Source: JANNOG01 sp031398915
GTDB lineage: Bacteria; Actinomycetota; Actinomycetes; Actinomycetales; JBBAYJ01
Assembly: GCA_031398915.1 (NCBI GenBank)
Contig: JANNOG010000088.1
Location: 32,053 to 96,052, forward strand
Direction: 5' to 3'
Length of the DNA stretch: 64,000 nt
The position numbers and the translations under genes are program-made. Within the stretch, counting starts at the first letter, position 1, and each line of letters starts with the position of its first letter. The notes beneath the pieces are model-generated. The model made no database searches. It saw only the letters and a list, made by a program, of their open reading frames with translations, and was not told where the DNA came from. Shown here in pieces: positions 58,388 through 64,000 of the stretch.

Positions 58388-59632
58388 ATGCTTCGCCACA
58401 CTGTGACAGTTGCGGTGGGACGGGCTCCGAGCCGGTGGCAGAAACTCGGAGCCGGGCCGCTCGCCCTGCTCGGGGCGGCAACCGCGATCGGCCCGCTGAC
58501 CATCGATCTGTACCTTCCGGCATTCCCGGACATGGCCGAGGAGTTCGGCGTCACGCCCGCCGGCGTGCAGCTCAGCCTGACTGCGGCGGTCGTCGGCGTG
58601 GCGTTGGGCCAGTTGATCGTCGGCCCGATGTCCGATCGGTTGGGTCGTCGTTGGCCGCTGGTCGTCGGGCTGTTCGCATTCGTGGTGCTCAGCCTCGCGT
58701 GCGCCGCCGCGCCCACGCTGGAGGCGTTGATCGCGGCACGAGCCGGTCAGGGGTTCTTGGCCGGGGCCGGAATCGTCGTCTGCCGGGCCGTGCTGCGCGA
58801 CTACACCAGTGGCGCGGCGCTGGGGCGGGCGCTGGCTGGACTGTTCCTGGTCGTCGGCGCAGGCCCGATCCTGGCGCCCTCGCTGGGCAGCCTGCTGCTG
58901 GGAGTGACCGGCTGGCGCGGCGTCTTCGTGGCGCTGGCCGTCTTCGGGCTGCTCATTGCCGTCGCCGTGACGATCTGGATGCCCGAGAGCCTGCCCCGCG
59001 ACGAACGCAGACGCGTCCCGGTCCAGGGACTGTTGCGAATCTACGGCGAGCTGTTCCGTGACCGGTCCTTCATTGCGCCGACACTCGCCACGTCCGCGAC
59101 GTTCGCCGCCCTCTTCGCCTACATCTCAGCTGGGTCGTTCGTCCTGCAGGAGAGCTACAACCTGTCCCAGTTCGGGTACGGGCTGGTGTTCGGTGTCATC
59201 TCGTCGTGCATCATCCTGGGCAGCCAGATCAGCCCACGCCTGATCGAGCGGGTGGGTGTGCTGCCGGTGTTGCGCCACGGCACCACGGCCGGGTTCTCGG
59301 TGGTGGTCGTATTGACCATTGCCGCCGTGATGGGGTGGGCGAGCCTGCCCGTCCTGGTCGGACTCCTGATGGCGCTGTTCCTGACGATCGGCCTGACGCT
59401 ACCCGCGGGCGCCACCCTGGCGCTGTCCACGCAGCCCCCGTCCCGCGCCGGCCAGGCGTCGGGCCTCATCGGTGTCCTGCAGTTCGTCGTCGCCGGGCTG
59501 GCCGCCCCGATCGTCGGCCTCGTCGATGCCAGCTCGGCGACGGTGATGGCCGTCGTCATGACGCTCGCCATGGCTGCGGCGGTCATGCTGGCGCGGGCCA
59601 CCCGAGAATCCCGAGAATCCGTGGCGGCCTGA
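58388..59632 (+). CDS. Bcr/CflA-family multidrug efflux MFS transporter
   Basis: A 414-residue 12-helix major facilitator. Family features are LTIDLYLPAFPDMAEEFGV in the first helix, the motif-A loop GPMSDRLGRRWPLVVG and the antiporter-type GQGFLAGAGIVVCRAVLRDY. These drug/proton antiporters export chloramphenicol, bicyclomycin, sulfonamides or Cys-related compounds in other bacteria, and the substrate here is unknown. It lies 41 bases after purA and may be independent. Confidence 0.9.
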   Translation: MLRHTVTVAVGRAPSRWQKLGAGPLALLGAATAIGPLTIDLYLPAFPDMAEEFGVTPAGVQLSLTAAVVGVALGQLIVGPMSDRLGRRWPLVVGLFAFVVLSLACAAAPTLEALIAARAGQGFLAGAGIVVCRAVLRDYTSGAALGRALAGLFLVVGAGPILAPSLGSLLLGVTGWRGVFVALAVFGLLIAVAVTIWMPESLPRDERRRVPVQGLLRIYGELFRDRSFIAPTLATSATFAALFAYISAGSFVLQESYNLSQFGYGLVFGVISSCIILGSQISPRLIERVGVLPVLRHGTTAGFSVVVVLTIAAVMGWASLPVLVGLLMALFLTIGLTLPAGATLALSTQPPSRAGQASGLIGVLQFVVAGLAAPIVGLVDASSATVMAVVMTLAMAAAVMLARATRESRESVAA

Positions 59633-59656
59633 CCCCGGCCGGTGGTCGGAGCCGAC

Positions 59657-60484
59657 CTACGCGCTCTTGCGGGTCGCCGGCGCCGTGTCGTCCTCGCGGC
59701 CGGCCTTGGCCCGGTCGACGCTCTTCTGCAGGGCGGTCAACAGGTCGACCACCTCGCCGCCGCGGGCACCGGGCGCGAGCTCGGCCTCGGGAGTCTCGCG
59801 GGTCTCACCGCCGGCCAACTTGGCCTCGATCACCGCCTCCACCGCCGCCCGATAGTTGTCCGTATAGCGTTCGGGCTCGAAATCGGCCGCCATGGATTCC
59901 ACCAGTGAGGCGGCCATCTTCACCTCTTGGGCCCGAAGCTCGGCGTCGGATCCGACATTCTCGAAATCAGGCACTCGGACCTCGTCGGGCCACAGCATCT
60001 GTTGCAGCACGATGACGTCGTCCCGTACCCGCAATACCGCCAGCGACTCCTTCTGACGGAGCGCGAAGGTGACGACGGCCATCCGTTCGGTGTCCAGGAG
60101 GGCCTGCCGGAGAAGTGCATAGGGTTTCGTCGCACGGGCATCGGGTTCGAGGTAGTACGTCTTCCCGAGAAAGACCGGATCGATCTGATCCGCCGGGACG
60201 AACTCGTGGACCTCGATGTCACGGCTCGAACTGAGCGGGAGGTCGGCCAGATCCGCGTCCGTCAGCACCACCATCCGGCCATCGGCCGTCTCGTACCCCT
60301 TGGCGATGTCCGCGTTGGCCACCTCCTCACCGTCCACACTGCACACCCGACGAAGCCTGATCCGCCCGCCATCGGCCTCGTGGACCTGATGGAAGCGAAT
60401 CTCCTTCTCCTGAGTGGCCGTGAATAGACGCACAGGTACGTTGACCAGACCGAACGTCACTGCGCCCTTCCAAATGGCACGCAT
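59657..60484 (-). CDS. ku: Ku DNA end-binding protein (NHEJ)
   Basis: A 275-residue bacterial Ku. It has MRAIWKGAVTFGLVNVPVRL, RLRRVCSVDGEEV and the central core YYLEPDARATKPYALLRQAL and PDFENVGSDAELRAQEVKMA. The C-terminus (about 50 residues) is Lys/Arg- and acid-rich as in Ku proteins that recruit LigD. It forms a ring on double-strand ends. The ATG at 60484 has a strong AAAGGAGG site and gives the canonical start. It is divergent from the LigD ligase gene with a 62-base gap. Confidence 0.96.
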   Translation of the reverse strand: MRAIWKGAVTFGLVNVPVRLFTATQEKEIRFHQVHEADGGRIRLRRVCSVDGEEVANADIAKGYETADGRMVVLTDADLADLPLSSSRDIEVHEFVPADQIDPVFLGKTYYLEPDARATKPYALLRQALLDTERMAVVTFALRQKESLAVLRVRDDVIVLQQMLWPDEVRVPDFENVGSDAELRAQEVKMAASLVESMAADFEPERYTDNYRAAVEAVIEAKLAGGETRETPEAELAPGARGGEVVDLLTALQKSVDRAKAGREDDTAPATRKSA

Positions 60485-60525
60485 ACCGGCCTCCTTTCTG
60501 CGGCTATCCAGACTGCACCCGTTTC

Positions 60526-60539
60526 GTTGTCGGCACAAC
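60526..60539. promoter_or_regulatory. Small palindrome in the ku/ligD divergent promoter
   Basis: GTTGT (60526-60530) and ACAAC (60535-60539) form an inverted repeat around CGGC, 7 bases before the ligase ATG in the 62-base gap between divergent ku and ligD genes. It may be a site for shared control. The evidence is only symmetry and position. Confidence 0.3.
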
Positions 60540-60546
60540 ACAGCGA

Positions 60547-61575
60547 ATGATGGAGCATGGGTGGGTGCGCCCGATGCTCGCCACCGCTGCTCCGCCCAGC
60601 GGTTTGCCCGATTCGCCGGCATGGGCGTACGAGGTCAAGTGGGACGGCATCCGGTTGCTGGTCGACATCGGCGACGGCGGACTCGTGCTGCGCTCGCGTA
60701 CCGGTCGCGACCTGACCGCGGCCTTTCCCGAGCTCGCAGACCTGGCAACGGGCCACCCTGACGCCCTACTGGACGCCGAGGCCGTGGTCCTGGCCGAGGG
60801 TCGCCCGTCGTTCGCCCGGATCGTCGAACGCGTCCACCTCACCGACCCGACCCGGGCCGCACAATTGGCTGCCCGAGCACCGGTCACCCTGTTCGTCTTC
60901 GACGTGCTGAGGTTGTCCGGTATCGACCTGACCGCCCGGCCGTGGCACGAGCGCCGGGCCGCGCTGGAGCGACTGGATGCCGGTGCCGGGTGGCAGGTGT
61001 CGCCGGTGTACGACGACGGACCCACTCTGGTGGCCGCCACTCGGCTCAACGGGCTGGAGGGGGTGGTCGCCAAGCGACGGGCGGCGCGGTACACCCCGGG
61101 TCGACGATCACCGGACTGGGTCAAGCTGGCCCATCGAACCTCGACCACGTGCTGGGTGGGTGGGTGGCGACCCGAGACCACCGACGACCGACGGATCGGG
61201 GCGCTGCTGGTCGGGCGGCGTCGAGCCGACGGCAGCCTCCGATTCCTCGGCCGGGTGGGGTCGGGCATGACCGGCGAGCTGCACGCCGAGCTGCGACACC
61301 GGCTTGCCGGATCCGCCGCAGCATCGAGCCCGTTCGGTGCCGACGAGGTGCCCCCGGAGGACTCCCGAGGTACGTTCTGGTGCCGGCCGACCTTTGCGGT
61401 CGAGGTGCGCCACCTCGGTCATGGCATACCCGCCGAAGGCTCACGGCTACGGGCGCCGGTGCTGCGGGGCCTGCGCCCCGACGCCGACCTCGACCTGGAC
61501 GCCGACCTGGACGCCGACCTGGACGCCGAACTCGATGCGGAACTCGATGCGGAGACGGGAACTGACGAATCGTGA
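60547..61575 (+). CDS. ligD: LigD-type ATP-dependent DNA ligase domain as a separate protein
   Basis: A 342-residue ligase: the nucleotidyltransferase core with the active-site Lys in YEVKWDGIRLL, LLDAEAVVLAEGRPSF and GLEGVVAKRR, and the OB domain with DWVKLAHRTST and FLGRVGSGM. It seals breaks presented by Ku. In mycobacterial LigD the ligase, polymerase and phosphoesterase domains are in one chain. Here the ligase stands alone and the polymerase follows as its own gene, overlapping by 4 bases. The last 25 residues are an Asp/Leu/Ala repeat. Confidence 0.93.
   Translation: MMEHGWVRPMLATAAPPSGLPDSPAWAYEVKWDGIRLLVDIGDGGLVLRSRTGRDLTAAFPELADLATGHPDALLDAEAVVLAEGRPSFARIVERVHLTDPTRAAQLAARAPVTLFVFDVLRLSGIDLTARPWHERRAALERLDAGAGWQVSPVYDDGPTLVAATRLNGLEGVVAKRRAARYTPGRRSPDWVKLAHRTSTTCWVGGWRPETTDDRRIGALLVGRRRADGSLRFLGRVGSGMTGELHAELRHRLAGSAAASSPFGADEVPPEDSRGTFWCRPTFAVEVRHLGHGIPAEGSRLRAPVLRGLRPDADLDLDADLDADLDAELDAELDAETGTDES
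61480..61554 (+). repeat. Tandem 12-bp repeat at the ligase 3' end
   Basis: Repeats of GACCTGGACGCC, decaying to GAACTCGATGCG, encode an acidic D-L-D-A / E-L-D-A tail outside the catalytic domains. The repeat probably varies in length between strains and may serve as a flexible acidic linker. Confidence 0.8.
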
Positions 61576-62519
61576 ATGACCCGACAGCCGACGACGTCGT
61601 CACGGTCGAGATCGATGGCCGGACCCTGGCCCTGCGGCGCCTCGACAAGGTGCTCTATCCCGCCGGCGCCGACACCCCGGCCGTGACCAAGGCGGACGTG
61701 CTCGACTACGCCCGGCGGGTGGCGCCGGCCTGGCTGACGCACCTGGCGGGGCGTCCCGCCACCCGTAAGCGGTGGCCGGATGGTGTCACCGGCGAGGTCT
61801 TCTTCGAGAAGAACGTTCCCCGGGGGACCCCCGACTGGGTCGAGCGGGTCACCCTCCATTCACCGGGCAGCACCCGAGGCCATGAGGAGGTGACGTATCC
61901 CTTCGTCGGCGACCTCGCGACCCTGATGTGGCTGCTCAACCTCGCGGCGCTGGAGATCCATGTCCCGCAGTACCGGGTCGGGCCACGTGGCGGGCTGCGC
62001 CATCCCGACCGGTTCGTCGTCGACCTCGACCCAGGGCCCGGAACGGGGCTGGCGGAGTGCTCGGCAGTGGCCGCGTGGGCGGCCGAGCGCCTCGTTGCCG
62101 ACGGCCTCACCCCGTTGCCGGTCACCAGCGGCAGCAAGGGCATGCAGTTGTACGCGGCCATCTCGGGTGAGCAGGACGGGGACGTGGTTCGCCGGTACGC
62201 CAAGGACCTGGCCGAGGATCTGGAGCGCGATCATCGCGACCTCGTGGTGTCGAGGATGGCCAAGGAGCTCAGACCGGGCAAGGTCCTACTGGACTGGAGC
62301 CAGAACCACACCGGCAAGACGACGATCAGTCCGTACTCCCCGCGTGGGCGCGAGCACCCCACGGTCGCGGCGCCGCGCCGCTGGGACGAACTGGGCGACG
62401 ACCTCACTCAGCTGACGATGACCGAGGTCGCCCGACGATTCGAGAGCGACGGTGACCTCGTCGCGGCGCTCGCCTCAACGGGGCCGAGACTGCCCACGCG
62501 AGCAGCCGCATCGCCCTAG
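61572..62519 (+). CDS. ligD: LigD-type DNA polymerase/primase (POL) domain protein
   Basis: A 315-residue archaeo-eukaryotic primase-fold polymerase. The metal-binding Asp pair is in RFVVDLDPGPGTG, with a nucleotide-binding region LPVTSGSKGMQLYA and LLDWSQNHTGKTTISPYSPR. In NHEJ it fills gaps with ribo- or deoxyribonucleotides and recognises 5'-phosphate ends. The GTG start overlaps the ligase stop (GTGA). No phosphoesterase domain is present in this gene or nearby. A related stand-alone POL protein (PolD type) is known in mycobacteria. Confidence 0.93.
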   Translation: MNDPTADDVVTVEIDGRTLALRRLDKVLYPAGADTPAVTKADVLDYARRVAPAWLTHLAGRPATRKRWPDGVTGEVFFEKNVPRGTPDWVERVTLHSPGSTRGHEEVTYPFVGDLATLMWLLNLAALEIHVPQYRVGPRGGLRHPDRFVVDLDPGPGTGLAECSAVAAWAAERLVADGLTPLPVTSGSKGMQLYAAISGEQDGDVVRRYAKDLAEDLERDHRDLVVSRMAKELRPGKVLLDWSQNHTGKTTISPYSPRGREHPTVAAPRRWDELGDDLTQLTMTEVARRFESDGDLVAALASTGPRLPTRAAASP

Positions 62520-62530
62520 GATGACCGGCG

Positions 62531-63793
62531 ATGCGCGTCGTCCTGATCGGTTCCGGTGCACGTGAACACGCCATAGCCCGCGCTCTGCTGGCCGATCCGG
62601 ACGTCGATGCGGTCATCGCGGCACCCGGCAACCCCGGGATGGCCGCCGACGGTGTCGACGTCCGGGCCAATGCCACCGGCAAGCTGCCCGAGCCCACCGG
62701 GGTCGCCGTCCTGGCCAGCGGTGCCGCCGCCGACCTCGTGGTGATCGGCCCCGAGGGACCGTTGGTCGCCGGTGCGGCGGACGCGGTGCGGGCGGCCGGT
62801 ATCCCGTGTTTCGGCCCCGGCGCGGGCGCGGCACGGATCGAGGGCAGCAAGACGTTCGCCAAGCAGATCATGGCCTCCGCCGGGGTTCGTACCGCCCAGT
62901 CGCGGACCTGCCGGACAGTGGACGAGGTCCGCGTGGCGCTGGCCGGCTTCGGCCCGCCCTACGTGGTCAAGGACGACGGGCTCGCCGGTGGCAAGGGTGT
63001 CGTGGTCACCAAGACCCTGGACCGGGCGATGGCACACGCGTCGATGTGTCTGGACCGCACTCACGGATCGGTGGTCATCGAGGAGTACCTGGACGGCCCG
63101 GAGGTGTCGGTCTTCTGCCTCTCCGACGGCACGACTGTCACGCCCTTTGCCGCTGCACAGGACTTCAAGCGCCTCGGTGAGCGCAACACGGGGCCGAACA
63201 CGGGTGGCATGGGCGCGTATTCGCCGCTGCCGTGGCTACCTCAGGGCTTCGTCGAGGACGTGGTCGACACCGTCGCCCGCCCGACCGTCGCCGAGCTGAA
63301 CCGTCGCGGTACCCCCTACGTCGGGGTGCTGTACTGCGGGCTGGCTCTGACGTCGGCCGGTCCCCGGGTCATCGAGTTCAACGCCCGGTTCGGCGATCCC
63401 GAGGCGCAGGTTCTGCTGGCCCGGCTCCGCACCCCGCTGGCCGGACTGTTGCTGGCGTGTGCCACCGGATCCCTTCACGTACATCCTGCCCCCGAGTTCA
63501 CCGACGAGGCGGTCGTCGGGGTGGTGGTGGCTGCCGACGGATACCCGAGTCGCCCGGTCGCCGGCGACCTCATCACCGGGATCGACGCGGGTGAGCAGGT
63601 CGAGGGCGCCTCGGTGCTCCAGGCGGGCACGGCTCTGGACAGTTGTGGTCGGTTGGTGTCGCACGGTGGCCGGGTGTTGACCGTGCTCGGCCGTGGGCAG
63701 GACACGGTGCAGGCCCGCGCGGCGGCATATGCGGCAGCAGATCGGATCCACCTACGCGGGTCGCAGATCCGCCGGGACGTGGCCGGCGGCTGA
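62531..63793 (+). CDS. purD: Phosphoribosylamine-glycine ligase (GAR synthetase)
   Basis: A 420-residue ATP-grasp enzyme for the second step of purine synthesis. VVLIGSGAREHAIARALL starts the N domain, followed by VIGPEGPLVAGAADAV, the ATP-grasp segments YVVKDDGLAGGKGVVV and VIEEYLDGPEVSVF, and GERNTGPNTGGMGAYSP. Size is normal. It starts 11 bases after the LigD polymerase gene, so it may share its transcript, although its function is unrelated. Confidence 0.97.
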   Translation: MRVVLIGSGAREHAIARALLADPDVDAVIAAPGNPGMAADGVDVRANATGKLPEPTGVAVLASGAAADLVVIGPEGPLVAGAADAVRAAGIPCFGPGAGAARIEGSKTFAKQIMASAGVRTAQSRTCRTVDEVRVALAGFGPPYVVKDDGLAGGKGVVVTKTLDRAMAHASMCLDRTHGSVVIEEYLDGPEVSVFCLSDGTTVTPFAAAQDFKRLGERNTGPNTGGMGAYSPLPWLPQGFVEDVVDTVARPTVAELNRRGTPYVGVLYCGLALTSAGPRVIEFNARFGDPEAQVLLARLRTPLAGLLLACATGSLHVHPAPEFTDEAVVGVVVAADGYPSRPVAGDLITGIDAGEQVEGASVLQAGTALDSCGRLVSHGGRVLTVLGRGQDTVQARAAAYAAADRIHLRGSQIRRDVAGG

Positions 63794-63824
63794 CCCCTGG
63801 ACTCAGGCCAACCCTCGCACTCGG

Positions 63825-63856
63825 CCCACCCCACACTTAGCCCACCCCGCACTTAG
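63825..63856 (+). repeat. Two direct 16-bp repeats after purD
   Basis: CCCACCCCACACTTAG (63825-63840) and CCCACCCCGCACTTAG (63841-63856) are adjacent and differ at one base. They continue into a C-rich tract (63857-63873), complementary in style to the G-rich repeats on the far side of the next palindrome. Confidence 0.85.
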
Positions 63857-63873
63857 CCCACCCCCACCCACCA

Positions 63874-63932
63874 ACTTTCGGCGCAATCATGCTCGCTCCG
63901 GGGACCTATCCGCACACGATCGCGCCGAAAGT
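63874..63932. terminator. Long palindrome downstream of purD
   Basis: ACTTTCGGCGC (63874-63884) and GCGCCGAAAGT (63922-63932) form a perfect 11-bp inverted repeat, extending to 18 bp with two mismatches (63874-63891 with 63915-63932). C-rich and G-rich tracts flank it and could lengthen the stem. It may terminate purD transcription or be a repeated extragenic palindrome. Confidence 0.6.
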
Positions 63933-63953
63933 CGGGGTGGGGTGGGGTGTGCA

Positions 63954-64000
63954 GGGTGGGGTGTTCGGGTGGGGTGTTCGGGTGGGGTGTTCGGGGTGGG
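63954..64000 (+). repeat. G-rich 13-bp tandem repeats at the window end
   Basis: Three perfect copies of GGGTGGGGTGTTC (63954-63966, 63967-63979, 63980-63992) and the start of another G-rich unit run off the window. The repeated GGG/GGGG runs could form G-quadruplex structures. The array continues outside the window and its extent is unknown. Confidence 0.85.

Overview
This 64 kb window is chromosomal DNA from a high-GC actinobacterium, most likely class Actinomycetia. The evidence is an HspR-controlled dnaK-grpE-dnaJ-hspR operon, a fructose-bisphosphate aldolase next to a DUF3151 gene and close to purA, an F420/PPOX-type oxidoreductase, Ku with LigD-type modules, DUF4190, DUF1206 and AbiEi/DUF559-type proteins, frequent GTG starts and many 4-base ATGA or GTGA gene overlaps. 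I cannot name the genus. I saw no rRNA, tRNA, CRISPR array, insertion sequence or prophage. Most of the window is ordinary housekeeping and accessory chromosome.

Layout. 1-6 kb: an LPXTG-type surface protein, a Tat-exported PhoD phosphatase, a CPBP protease with an SDR protein, a PPOX oxidoreductase and a membrane-anchored VWA protein. 6-14 kb: the heat-shock block, with dnaK, grpE, an antisense fossil of a flavin reductase, a DnaJ without zinc finger, hspR, an AbiEi/DUF559 protein and clpB. 14-26 kb: a LuxR-type LAL regulator, a septum-formation-like membrane protein, exonuclease III, pyrE, a TrmH-type methyltransferase, a thioesterase divergent from an HxlR regulator, an overlapping LarA-like/PlsC/ManA operon and a secreted Ser-rich repeat protein. 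26-36 kb: a carbohydrate locus in two convergent halves. One half is DeoR regulator, 2-hydroxyacid dehydrogenase, FGGY kinase and DUF4291. The other is FGGY kinase, histidine phosphatase and a ribose/xylose-type ABC importer. Both promoters carry the same 12-bp motif at almost the same distance from the start codon, which suggests one regulon.

36-40 kb: an OmpA-domain protein and a lipoprotein that share a homologous C-terminal domain, a YoeB toxin fossil, a MobA-DUF6457 fusion and an ATPase pseudogene that has lost its P-loop, preceded by interleaved palindromes. 40-49 kb: a zinc alcohol dehydrogenase, a polar amino-acid ABC importer, a membrane diguanylate cyclase, and a TetR regulator divergent from an operon encoding an NAD-dependent epimerase and two membrane proteins, with a repeated operator array between them. 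49-58 kb: an acyl-CoA-reductase/HAD fusion, DUF1206, fba, DUF3151, an alpha-hydroxyacid oxidase, a siderophore-interacting protein, an FAD amine-oxidase-like protein and purA. 58-64 kb: a Bcr/CflA transporter, Ku divergent from separate LigD ligase and LigD polymerase genes (a split NHEJ system), purD, and a terminal palindrome with G-rich repeats.

The points most worth following are the two-armed carbohydrate regulon, the twin-domain lipoprotein/OmpA pair, the orphan LarA-like operon, the split LigD, the three gene fossils, and several strong palindromes of unknown function.
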